A stretch of 64,000 nt of DNA, taken from Undibacterium umbellatum. GTDB taxonomy: Bacteria > Pseudomonadota > Gammaproteobacteria > Burkholderiales > Burkholderiaceae_D. The position numbers were made by a program, and so were the translations under genes. Under the pieces are notes generated by a model. That model was not told the DNA's origin. It worked only from the letters and a program-made list of their open reading frames with translations, and searched no databases. This document shows, piece by piece, positions 37,072 to 46,276 of this stretch (position 1 is its first letter; each line of letters begins with the position of its first letter). The stretch is taken from contig NZ_JACOFX010000001.1 of assembly GCF_014284125.1 (NCBI RefSeq), positions 372,001 through 436,000 of the forward strand, written 5' to 3'.

Positions 37072-38664
37072 TCATTCCCATTCTATCGTCGCAGGCGGCT
37101 TGCCTGAAATGTCATAGACAACGCGGTTGATGCCGCGCACTTCGTTAATGATGCGGTTGGACACCTTGCCCAGTAACTCGTGCGGCAAATGTGCCCAGTG
37201 GGCGGTCATGAAGTCCTGGGTTTGTACGGCCCGCAGGGCAACTACATATTCATAAGTACGGCCATCGCCCATGACGCCGACGGATTTAACCGGCAGGAAT
37301 ACAGCGAATGCCTGGCTAGTGGCGTCATACCAGCTTTGCGGCTTTTCCGCATGCGGGTCGACATAGGTGCTACGCAATTCTTCGATGAAAATGGCGTCAG
37401 CGCGACGCAGCAGGTCGGCGAATTCTTTTTTTACTTCACCGAGGATGCGCACACCCAGGCCAGGGCCAGGGAAAGGATGGCGGTAGACCATGCTGTGTGG
37501 CAGGCCCAGGGCAACGCCCAGTTTGCGTACTTCATCCTTGAACAGTTCACGCAGAGGCTCAAGCAATTTGAGGTTCAATGTGTCTGGCAAGCCGCCGACG
37601 TTATGATGGCTCTTGATGGTGTGCGAACCTTTTTTACCCTTGCCCGCACTTTCGATGACGTCTGGGTAAATCGTGCCCTGTGCCAGCCATTTGGCATTGC
37701 TCAACTTGCCAGATTCAACCTGGAAGACTTCAACAAATTCGCGGCCTATGATCTTGCGTTTGGCTTCTGGATCACTAACACCGGCCAAGTGGCCCATGAA
37801 TTGTGCAGTCGCATCAACGTGGATGACTTTGACGCCGAGGTTGTTGGCAAACATTTCCATGACCATCTTGCCTTCGTCAAGACGCAGCAGGCCGTGGTCT
37901 ACGAATACGCAGGTCAGCTTGTCGCCGATGGCGCGGTGTATCAAGGCTGCTGCCACGCTGCTGTCCACTCCACCGGACAAACCAAGGATGACTTCATCAT
38001 CACCCACCTGGGCACGTATGGAAGCAACGGCCTCGGAGATGTAGTCAGGCATGTTCCAGTCTGATTTGCAGCCACAGATTTCATGCACGAAGCGGCCAAG
38101 TATGGCTTCGCCTTGCAGGGTGTGAGTTACTTCCGGGTGGAATTGCACGGCGTAAAAACGGCGCTCTTCATCAGCCATTGCCGCTATGGGGCAATTGTCT
38201 GTGGATGCCATCAATTTGAAACCTGGCGGCATTTCATTGACTTTGTCACCGTGGCTCATCCATACCTTGAGCATGCCATGACCTTCTGGAGTAACAAAGT
38301 CATTGATTTCTCGAAATAAGGCGGTATGACCGCGAGCGCGGACTTCGGCGTAGCCAAATTCACGTACCAGGCCATTTTCAACCTTGCCACCAAGCTGTTC
38401 TGCCATGGTTTGCATACCATAACAAATACCAAATATAGGCACTCCGGCTTCATAGACGGCAGCAGGTGCACGAGGAGTATCACCCTCAGTCACACTGCTG
38501 GGGCCGCCGGATAGAATAATGCCGGCTGCGCCATAATTTTTGATGAATTCATCGCTGACATCATAAGGATGAACTTCAGAAAAAACACCTGCATCACGAA
38601 CGCGGCGAGCGATCAATTGTGTGACTTGGGAACCAAAATCAAGGATAAGAATTTTTGAGTGCAT
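37072..38664 (-). CDS. guaA: GMP synthase (glutamine-hydrolysing)
   Basis: Converts XMP to GMP using glutamine and ATP. The 530-residue protein has a class I glutamine amidotransferase domain with Cys81 (GICYGMQ), His176 and Glu178 (FHPEVTH). It also has the ATP-pyrophosphatase P-loop LSGGVDSS at 229-236 and the C-terminal dimerisation domain ending in KPPATIEWE. It is the last gene of a guaB-(GGDEF-like)-guaA unit. The GGDEF-like gene ends three bases before its start, so the unit should be co-transcribed. Confidence 0.97.
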   Translation of the reverse strand: MHSKILILDFGSQVTQLIARRVRDAGVFSEVHPYDVSDEFIKNYGAAGIILSGGPSSVTEGDTPRAPAAVYEAGVPIFGICYGMQTMAEQLGGKVENGLVREFGYAEVRARGHTALFREINDFVTPEGHGMLKVWMSHGDKVNEMPPGFKLMASTDNCPIAAMADEERRFYAVQFHPEVTHTLQGEAILGRFVHEICGCKSDWNMPDYISEAVASIRAQVGDDEVILGLSGGVDSSVAAALIHRAIGDKLTCVFVDHGLLRLDEGKMVMEMFANNLGVKVIHVDATAQFMGHLAGVSDPEAKRKIIGREFVEVFQVESGKLSNAKWLAQGTIYPDVIESAGKGKKGSHTIKSHHNVGGLPDTLNLKLLEPLRELFKDEVRKLGVALGLPHSMVYRHPFPGPGLGVRILGEVKKEFADLLRRADAIFIEELRSTYVDPHAEKPQSWYDATSQAFAVFLPVKSVGVMGDGRTYEYVVALRAVQTQDFMTAHWAHLPHELLGKVSNRIINEVRGINRVVYDISGKPPATIEWE

Positions 38665-38667
38665 AAA

Positions 38668-39717
38668 TCAAATTATCATGTCAGGTTGCACAGGCGTAGC
38701 CTGGACAACACAATTGTTTCCTGCATTTCTGGCGGAAAGCAGGGCTTTTTCTGCAAGGCTAACTAAGGTTTCCGGTTCAGCTTCAGGGAAAATATCTGTC
38801 GATGCAGTACCAGCGCTGATTGTTAACGCAGCATTCACCGAATCGATATTTTCCGGGTGCATCATCACAGAGGCACGAATACGCTCTCCCACAGCCGTAG
38901 CAACCAGATGCGATGCACCTGGCAGAACAACCAACAGCAAATCGGTGCCGAAACGCCCCAGGGCGTCAAATGGCCGTACACAAGAGCGGATGCGACTAAC
39001 AGTTTTTACCAGGATCATGTCGGTCGCGGCAACTCCATGCACTTCACGCAAAAATTCCATCTGATCAACGCTGGCGATCAGCAAGGCCAGAGGCTTCATG
39101 GCTTTGGCGCAACGCTCCATTTCCAGCTTCAATGAGCGAACGATGGCAGATTTGTTCCACGTACCCAACAGGGGATCGATCAAGGAATCGCGTTTTAGGT
39201 TGCGGTTTTGCTTGATGATTTCGAGTTGGCTCTGGTACAGGGCGCCAAAGGCCATTTCACGCTCAGCCATTGAAGCAAGATCAGATAACGATTGCCTTTC
39301 TTCGTCATCCAGGTCACGGGGCTGATAATCAATCAGGACAACGCTACCTATGAGCTGATTGGTATGATCAAAGATAGGATTGGAAGCAAAAAAACGTATG
39401 TGGGGCGCACCCACTACCATTGGGTGCTTCCCCAGATGCTCATGCAGAAGCAAATCAGGTATGACCAGAATCTCGTCGACCGGTGGTATCGAGTCACTGA
39501 ACTCTGCTTCCATGTTAGTGATGGAATGAACCAGATATTCAAATCTGGCGCCAAGTTGCCCAAGGCTGATGAAACAGTTGGCTACATTGAACAACTTGAT
39601 GCCGAGACGCTCAAACCGCCCCACGCGCAATTCCATCTTCTCTGAGACCAGGCGCTCAAAACCCGAGCTGACCGGTGTCGTCGTAGTCGGACTGGAACGC
39701 TCTAAGTTCGTTGACAT
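38668..39717 (-). CDS. GAF plus degenerate GGDEF domain protein
   Basis: A 349-residue cytoplasmic protein. Residues about 20-165 are a GAF sensor domain (FFASNPIFDHTNQLIGSVVL is typical, read as FFASNPIFD and QLIGSVVLID). Residues 178-345 are a GGDEF-type domain starting DPLLGTWNKSA. The active-site motif at 255-261 reads RFGTDLL, where active diguanylate cyclases have RYGGDEF. The first metal-binding aspartate of the usual DID triplet is replaced by serine (S217). Diguanylate cyclase activity is therefore unlikely. It could bind GTP or c-di-GMP, or act through protein contact. It lies between guaB and guaA. GGAGAG precedes the ATG. Confidence 0.85.
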   Translation of the reverse strand: MSTNLERSSPTTTTPVSSGFERLVSEKMELRVGRFERLGIKLFNVANCFISLGQLGARFEYLVHSITNMEAEFSDSIPPVDEILVIPDLLLHEHLGKHPMVVGAPHIRFFASNPIFDHTNQLIGSVVLIDYQPRDLDDEERQSLSDLASMAEREMAFGALYQSQLEIIKQNRNLKRDSLIDPLLGTWNKSAIVRSLKLEMERCAKAMKPLALLIASVDQMEFLREVHGVAATDMILVKTVSRIRSCVRPFDALGRFGTDLLLVVLPGASHLVATAVGERIRASVMMHPENIDSVNAALTISAGTASTDIFPEAEPETLVSLAEKALLSARNAGNNCVVQATPVQPDMII

Positions 39718-39759
39718 ACCACTCTCCGGACATCCTCAATTCGGGCCATGCATTACTCT

Positions 39760-41247
<1,488 letters not shown>

Positions 41248-41323
41248 TTATACAGAAAACTTGCGAAGTCGTCTTGCTCCGTGTAAAACTCTTGCATAAT
41301 TCCATGTTTTTTGAAAGCACATC

Positions 41324-41827
41324 ATGTTTATTACCCGCTTTGCCTGCTCCATCTTATTGACGACTATTTTCTGCGCCAGCGCCCAAGCTCAATATGTCTG
41401 GCTGGACGAAAAAGGCCACAAGCAGTATTCGGACATGCCGCCTCCTGCATCAGTCCCCAAGAGTAAGATACTCAAAGCGCCAGGTGGAATAGCCAAACCT
41501 ACAACAACTGCCGCAGACGACAAACCAGCGTCAACTACTAGTGAAGCAACCCAAAAATTGGAAAAACCGGTCACAACAGCCAGTAAAAACGAGGACTTCA
41601 ACAAACGCAAGGCCGAACAAGCTGAAAAAGATAAAAAAGCGGAAGAAGAAAAGACAGCAGCCGCGGACAAGGCAAAAAATTGCGACAGAGCCCGCGGCTA
41701 CCAACAAACCCTGAATTCCGGGGTCCGCATAAGTCGCACCGATAAAAACGGTGAAAAAAGCTATTTGACCGATGCCCAGCGCGAGCAAGAGGCTGCTGAC
41801 GTAAAAAAAGCATTGGCTGGCTGCTAA
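41324..41827 (+). CDS. DUF4124 domain-containing exported protein
   Basis: A 167-residue secreted protein. Residues 1-22 are a signal peptide with cleavage after SAQA. The DUF4124 start YVWLDEKGHKQYSDMPPP follows at once. A low-complexity charged middle (about 60-125) of Thr, Lys, Glu and Ala leads to a C-terminal GYQQTLNSGVRISRTDKNG block that is often seen in betaproteobacterial members. The function is unknown; the DUF4124 fold resembles a small beta-sandwich. It ends 20 bases before the convergent rnfH gene. Confidence 0.87.
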   Translation: MFITRFACSILLTTIFCASAQAQYVWLDEKGHKQYSDMPPPASVPKSKILKAPGGIAKPTTTAADDKPASTTSEATQKLEKPVTTASKNEDFNKRKAEQAEKDKKAEEEKTAAADKAKNCDRARGYQQTLNSGVRISRTDKNGEKSYLTDAQREQEAADVKKALAGC

Positions 41828-41847
41828 AAAACTGCTCGGGGCAATCC

Positions 41848-42147
41848 CTACTGGTTCTGAGCCTGCTTTTTAGCCCTGCGCCTGCGTGCTTCCATAGGAT
41901 CGGCGATCAGGGGACGGTAGATTTCTATCCTATCCCCTGCGTGCAATTTGGCATCCAGAGTTTTCAGCTTGCCAAAAACCCCAACTTTGAGGACTGAAAC
42001 CTCAATTTCAGGATGGATTTCGATAATGCCACTCTGCTCTATTACTTGCAGCACTGTGACATCAGGGGCAACCTGTAAATCCAGCAAGCTGATTTTGTCC
42101 ATACCCGCATAACAGATCTGTACTTGCATGCTAGTATGCTCACCCAT
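41848..42147 (-). CDS. rnfH: RnfH family protein
   Basis: A 99-residue ubiquitin-like beta-grasp protein (UPF0125/RnfH). The core LQVAPDVTVLQVIEQSGI and GVFGKLKTLDAKLHAGDRIEIYRPL (read as GVFGKLKTL and GDRIEIYRPL) are diagnostic, and the C-terminus is basic. The name comes from Rnf clusters, but here it is beside ratA, the more common position; the function is unproven. The ATG at 42147 overlaps the end of ratA by eight bases. An ATG 12 codons upstream is less likely. Confidence 0.88.
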   Translation of the reverse strand: MGEHTSMQVQICYAGMDKISLLDLQVAPDVTVLQVIEQSGIIEIHPEIEVSVLKVGVFGKLKTLDAKLHAGDRIEIYRPLIADPMEARRRRAKKQAQNQ

Positions 42148-42571
42148 ACAAAGCCTCGGCGCGTGCACAGAAAGAATCAACAAAGCTATTGGCGATCTTG
42201 GAAAAAACCGGACCTATCAGGTGTTCCAGCAATTTGCTGGAAAACTCATAGTTCAAATCAAATTCGATTTTGCAGGCATCTGCTCTTAATTCGGTGAATT
42301 TCCAGCATCCGGATAATTGCTTGAACGGCCCCTCCACCAGATTCATCTGCATGGAATGAGGGCGTTGATTGATATTGCGAGTTGTAAAATGTTGCCTCAA
42401 ACCATGATAATTAATGGAGAGAGTGGCGACCAGCTCATGTTCAGTGCGCTCAGCCACCTTCACCTCACCGCACCACGGCAAGAATTGAGGGTAATTTTCA
42501 ACTTGATCAACCAGAGCAAACATTTGCTCTGTGCTGTAAGCTACAAAAACTGTTTTATGTACAACTGCCAT
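42140..42571 (-). CDS. ratA: RatA/COQ10 family START-domain protein
   Basis: A 143-residue protein of the polyketide cyclase/START superfamily. In E. coli RatA blocks assembly of the 70S ribosome, and in other bacteria relatives bind coenzyme Q. The core VHKTVFVAYSTEQMFALVDQ and YPQFLPWCGEV is present, and the C-terminal helix ends with ANSFVDSFCARAEALYG. It does not behave as a classical toxin-antitoxin partner by sequence alone. It diverges from smpB, a conserved arrangement, and is followed by rnfH. The start is chosen at MAVVHK; upstream residues are not family-like. Confidence 0.9.
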   Translation of the reverse strand: MAVVHKTVFVAYSTEQMFALVDQVENYPQFLPWCGEVKVAERTEHELVATLSINYHGLRQHFTTRNINQRPHSMQMNLVEGPFKQLSGCWKFTELRADACKIEFDLNYEFSSKLLEHLIGPVFSKIANSFVDSFCARAEALYG

Positions 42572-42682
42572 CAAGAAGAACCATTTGGTAGAATCACAGG
42601 TTCGCATTTTAACCGAGTCATAGACAGGACCAAAATGCATTCATGCATTTCCACACTCTAAATTGACCAATTTTCATCCTAC

Positions 42683-43132
42683 ATGAGCATCGCTGATAAT
42701 AAAAAAGCATTCCACGATTACTTTGTCGAGGAACAATACGAAGCTGGCATCGTCCTGCAAGGCTGGGAAGTGAAAGCCATACGCGCAGGCCGCGCGCAGC
42801 TGAAAGAAGCCTATGTCATTGTCAAGAATGGCGAAATCTTCCTGTTTGGCGCCCATATCGGCGCCCTGCCAACCGCCTCCACCCATATTCATCCCGATTC
42901 TGTCCGCACTCGTAAATTATTGTTAAATGCGGCAGAAATCAGTAAATTGATAGGAAAAGTTGAGCGATCTGGCTACACCATGGTGCCGCTGAACCTGCAT
43001 TTTGTTAAAGGACGAATCAAATGTCAGATCGGTCTGGCCAAAGGCAAGAAGCAACACGATAAGCGTGACACTGAGAGAGAGAAAGACTGGCAACGTGAAC
43101 AACAAAAAGTCATGAAGCAAAACCGCCGTTAA
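42683..43132 (+). CDS. smpB: SsrA-binding protein SmpB
   Basis: Partner of tmRNA in rescue of stalled ribosomes. The 149-residue protein has the OB-fold start [20 protein letters not shown], the [15 protein letters not shown] block and a basic C-terminal tail ([20 protein letters not shown]) that contacts the ribosome. Everything is as expected. It diverges from ratA across 111 bases. Confidence 0.97.
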   Translation: MSIADNKKAFHDYFVEEQYEAGIVLQGWEVKAIRAGRAQLKEAYVIVKNGEIFLFGAHIGALPTASTHIHPDSVRTRKLLLNAAEISKLIGKVERSGYTMVPLNLHFVKGRIKCQIGLAKGKKQHDKRDTEREKDWQREQQKVMKQNRR

Positions 43133-43156
43133 TTTTGCGGAATGACAAAGAAAGGA

Positions 43157-43513
43157 TTAGCGCACGGGTTTATATAATTCGTGTCCGACATCCTGAATCT
43201 GGCGGCGCAATGCGCGCCGCTCTTCTGGGCTGAGTCGATTAGGTTTTTGGACATTTTCTGCAGCACCGCAAGCGCGTTCGCCTATCCGGCGTGCGTCACT
43301 ACAACGCTCCAGCAAACTGCTTTTCTCACCTTGTTTATTAATTTGACGTTCACGTTGCTTGTCATCCTTGCGAACATTTTCGTCTTTAAGCTGTGAATTA
43401 CCGGCATTGAAACGCCCCCACAAACCTGAGTCTCGATTGCCGTCTGCCAATGCGCTGCCCACCATTGCCAGCGACAGCATCAGGACAGAAATTTTTTTGT
43501 ACGGTATATTCAT
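43157..43513 (-). CDS. Small exported hypothetical protein
   Basis: A 118-residue protein with a signal peptide (cleavage likely after SALA, residue 23). The mature part is hydrophilic and strongly charged, with a DKQRERQINKQ stretch, two cysteines (ERCSDARR, GERACGAAE) that could form a disulfide, and the C-terminal LSPEERRALRRQIQDVGHELY block. I have no family name for it. It sits between smpB and the ompR-envZ pair, on the other strand. Confidence 0.7.
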   Translation of the reverse strand: MNIPYKKISVLMLSLAMVGSALADGNRDSGLWGRFNAGNSQLKDENVRKDDKQRERQINKQGEKSSLLERCSDARRIGERACGAAENVQKPNRLSPEERRALRRQIQDVGHELYKPVR

Positions 43514-43757
43514 TGACTTGAAAACGTGTGCACTTGCAGTGGCTTAGCTAATAATGCAAGCTAAAAATATAAACAAATTATTGCGGATTGCCATTCTATG
43601 CGTAAAAGCCCCTGACTTGCTAGCATCAAATTAGCTGATTTTAGTTTACGATAGTGATAAGAATTACGCAGTCCCATTCCGTAAAGTGTGTAACAGTTTG
43701 TAATTCAGAACAGTAATTTTGTATGCAAGCACATTCGATGACAGTACCATTAAGCCC

Positions 43758-44525
43758 ATGAACACTACGCCCCCCACCACAGAATCCCCAAACACCAATT
43801 CCAGCAGCCCCAAGGCTAAAATTCTGGTTGTCGATGATGATCTGCGCTTGCGCGATTTACTACGCCGCTATCTGACAGAGCAGGGATTCCAGGTTGTCAG
43901 CGCTGAGAATGCCCAGGCCATGAATAAACTCTGGATACGTGAGCGCTATGACATGCTGGTACTGGATCTCATGCTACCGGGCGAAGATGGCCTGGCAATC
44001 TGCCGCCGCCTGCGTGGCGCTGGCGATAAAACGCCTATCATCATGCTGACCGCCAAAGGCGAAGAAGTTGACCGCATCATAGGCCTGGAGATGGGTGCGG
44101 ATGACTATCTACCCAAACCATTCAGCCCACGTGAGCTCGTGGCCCGCATCAACGCTGTACTCCGCCGCAAAGCTCCTGATGAATTACCAGGCGCGCCTTC
44201 AGACGGCCCGCAAACCTTTGCCTTTGGTGACTTTGTACTTGATCTTGGTACGCGTACCCTGAAAAAACACAATGAGAATATCTCCCTGACTACAGGTGAA
44301 TTTTCTGTACTTAAAGTCTTTGCCCGCCATGCCCGCCAACCACTGTCCAGAGAGAAGCTCATGGAATTGGCTCGTGGTCGCGAATACGAAGTATTTGACC
44401 GTAGCCTGGATGTACAAATTTCACGTCTGCGGAAACTGATAGAACCCGATCCCAGTAACCCACTTTACATTCAAACAGTATGGGGTCTGGGCTATGTCTT
44501 TATCCCGGATGGCCAGTCAAATTAA
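43758..44525 (+). CDS. ompR: OmpR-type response regulator
   Basis: Transcription regulator that acts with the EnvZ kinase encoded next. The 255-residue protein has a receiver domain at about 20-140, with phospho-acceptor Asp70 in LVLDLMLPGEDG, a TAKGEE switch block and the KPF lysine. The winged-helix DNA-binding domain covers about 155-255 and ends in TVWGLGYVFIPDG. It has about 20 extra N-terminal residues rich in Thr, Ser and Pro before KILVVDDD. The start is tentative because no strong ribosome-binding site is visible. envZ begins 47 bases downstream. Confidence 0.93.
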   Translation: MNTTPPTTESPNTNSSSPKAKILVVDDDLRLRDLLRRYLTEQGFQVVSAENAQAMNKLWIRERYDMLVLDLMLPGEDGLAICRRLRGAGDKTPIIMLTAKGEEVDRIIGLEMGADDYLPKPFSPRELVARINAVLRRKAPDELPGAPSDGPQTFAFGDFVLDLGTRTLKKHNENISLTTGEFSVLKVFARHARQPLSREKLMELARGREYEVFDRSLDVQISRLRKLIEPDPSNPLYIQTVWGLGYVFIPDGQSN

Positions 44526-44572
44526 CACTTTACCTAACCCTTACTTTTTGTTGTTATTTCTGTCAATTTTGA

Positions 44573-45934
44573 ATGCGTGATTATCTGAACAGTCTAGAAT
44601 GGCTAAAAAGCGGACTGTTCTGGCGCACCTTTTTCATGCTGGCCGCGCTCGTGACTGCAAGTATGATTGCCTGGATGTCAAACTTCCGCACCCTGGAAAC
44701 CACACCAAGAGCACAACAGCTAGCGGCACAAATCGTATCCATCGTCACGATCACACGCGCCGCCCTCACTCACTCAGCGCCAGAAAAACGCCAGGAACTT
44801 CTGCGTGACCTGGCCACGAAAGAAGGCGTACAAATTTACTTGCTGGAAGACAGCGACCGCGTCGAAGAACCCGAGCTAACGCCTTTCTTTCTCGAATCCA
44901 GCCCTCTGATGAAAAAAGGACTGGGCAACAACACTCGCTTTGCCAGTCAGATAAATGGCATCAACGGCTTTTGGATCAGCTTTGACATTGAAGATGACCA
45001 CTACTGGCTGAGATTGGAACAGAGCAGGCTTGATCCGCCCATAGGCCAGCAATTATTGAGCTGGGCCATACTCACCTTGTTCTTGACATTGTTGGGTGCG
45101 GCTATCATTTCCAAATTGATTAATGATCCTTTATCCCGCTTAAGCAATGCGGCACGAGCAGTCGCCAAGGGTAAGCAACCGCCGCCGCTACCGCAAAAAG
45201 GACCCAAAGAAATTCGCGAAACAAATCTCAGTTTCAATACCATGATGGAAGATCTGGTCAGGATAGAAACTGACCGCTCCATCATTCTGGCCGGCATTTC
45301 GCATGACTTGCGTACGCCACTGGCACGCATGCAACTGGAAGTTGAAATGGCCAGCCTGAGTGACGATGCCAGAACCGGCATGCAATCCGACCTGCAACAG
45401 ATGGATGACATCATTAGCCAGTTTCTTGACTATGCCAAGCCACTGGACAAAGTCGAATTTGAGCGCATCAATGTCAGCGAAGTTATGCAACAAGTCATGG
45501 ATGAAGCTTTTCGCTTCCAGAATCTGCGCTTGCGCACTGCCATTACCCCAGGTATCCATGTCAATGGCAACTTGACCGAGCTCAAACGACTGTTCAATAA
45601 CATTGTAGAAAATGCCTGTCGCTACGGTAAAACATCAGGCTCCCCGGTGATTACTCTGGATGTACAATGCTCGCGCAAGAATAAGGATAGAAAGCTAGGC
45701 ATACAAATTAGTTTCCGCGATCACGGTCAAGGCGTGGAAGAACAGGATCTTGTCCGATTATTGCGCCCATTCACTCGCGGCGATGCCTCGCGTAGCCAAG
45801 CCAATGGCTCAGGCCTGGGTCTAGCCATTGTTGACCGCATCATCAAAAGCCATGGCGGCAAATTGCGTATCTACAATCACGCTGAAGGTGGATTTGTTAT
45901 TGTGATTGCACTGCAGGAAGCAAAAGAAACTTGA
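44573..45934 (+). CDS. envZ: EnvZ-type sensor histidine kinase
   Basis: Inner-membrane sensor of osmolarity or envelope state that phosphorylates OmpR. In its 453 residues, membrane helices at about 18-36 and 160-182 bracket a periplasmic domain. A HAMP domain and a dimerisation domain follow, with the phospho-acceptor His244 in GISHDLRTPLARM. The ATPase domain carries NNIVENACRYG (N box), DHGQGV (G1) and GSGLGLAIVDR (G2). The length matches other EnvZ proteins. Its stop overlaps the possible start of the small downstream frame by two bases. Confidence 0.94.
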   Translation: MRDYLNSLEWLKSGLFWRTFFMLAALVTASMIAWMSNFRTLETTPRAQQLAAQIVSIVTITRAALTHSAPEKRQELLRDLATKEGVQIYLLEDSDRVEEPELTPFFLESSPLMKKGLGNNTRFASQINGINGFWISFDIEDDHYWLRLEQSRLDPPIGQQLLSWAILTLFLTLLGAAIISKLINDPLSRLSNAARAVAKGKQPPPLPQKGPKEIRETNLSFNTMMEDLVRIETDRSIILAGISHDLRTPLARMQLEVEMASLSDDARTGMQSDLQQMDDIISQFLDYAKPLDKVEFERINVSEVMQQVMDEAFRFQNLRLRTAITPGIHVNGNLTELKRLFNNIVENACRYGKTSGSPVITLDVQCSRKNKDRKLGIQISFRDHGQGVEEQDLVRLLRPFTRGDASRSQANGSGLGLAIVDRIIKSHGGKLRIYNHAEGGFVIVIALQEAKET

Positions 45935-46191
45935 GCCCTGATGCACAGGCGTCACCTTCTTGTGGCAAAAACAACAGATTCACCCAGCTGAAATGTCGCA
46001 CTTTCATTGGTAAAGAAGTTTTCGTTACTTTCGACAATATGAAGCAAGCCCCGTTTGAATTATACAAAGTCACAGTCGTAGTTTGTGAAACCTGCAAGTC
46101 ACTGCTAGGCCAGCGATCGCTGTCACTATTCAATATGGCGCCCGCCCCCCAGACGAAATGGCAGGTATTTTCGACCATGGAATTGTGTTAG
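45931..46191 (+). CDS. Possible small CxxC protein after envZ
   Basis: An 86-codon frame starting at a TTG that overlaps the envZ TGA (TTGA), with AGGAAG about 11 bases upstream. The product contains a VVVCETCKSLLG segment and two further cysteines (PSCGKN, LKCRTF), so a small metal-binding protein is conceivable. It ends 39 bases before a strong terminator. Another open frame covers the same bases on the minus strand, and no family is recognised, so this call is weak. Confidence 0.35.
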   Translation: MSPDAQASPSCGKNNRFTQLKCRTFIGKEVFVTFDNMKQAPFELYKVTVVVCETCKSLLGQRSLSLFNMAPAPQTKWQVFSTMELC

Positions 46192-46229
46192 ACATTGGCA
46201 CAAATTCGTTGAATTCTCCGGCATCAAAC

Positions 46230-46258
46230 AAAACGCCGCGCAATTTGCGCGGCGTTTT
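46230..46258. terminator. Bidirectional intrinsic terminator
   Basis: AAAACGCCGCGCAA (46230-46243) is followed by its complement (TTGCGCGGCGTTTT, 46245-46258) with one base between, so the effective loop is AATTT. T-runs or their complement flank both sides. It serves envZ and its downstream frame on the plus strand and the coiled-coil gene on the minus strand. Confidence 0.9.
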
Positions 46259-46276
46259 GCTTAGGCCCTGTTAAGC

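Noticed and set aside
42140-42571. RatA as part of a toxin-antitoxin pair with rnfH
   Set aside because: RatA-RnfH is a conserved housekeeping neighbourhood, and the RnfH protein has no antitoxin features. The toxin name reflects an E. coli overexpression effect.
45897-46178. Minus-strand frame of 93 codons after envZ
   Set aside because: It overlaps the end of envZ, has no ribosome-binding site, and lies beyond the terminator of the coiled-coil gene.
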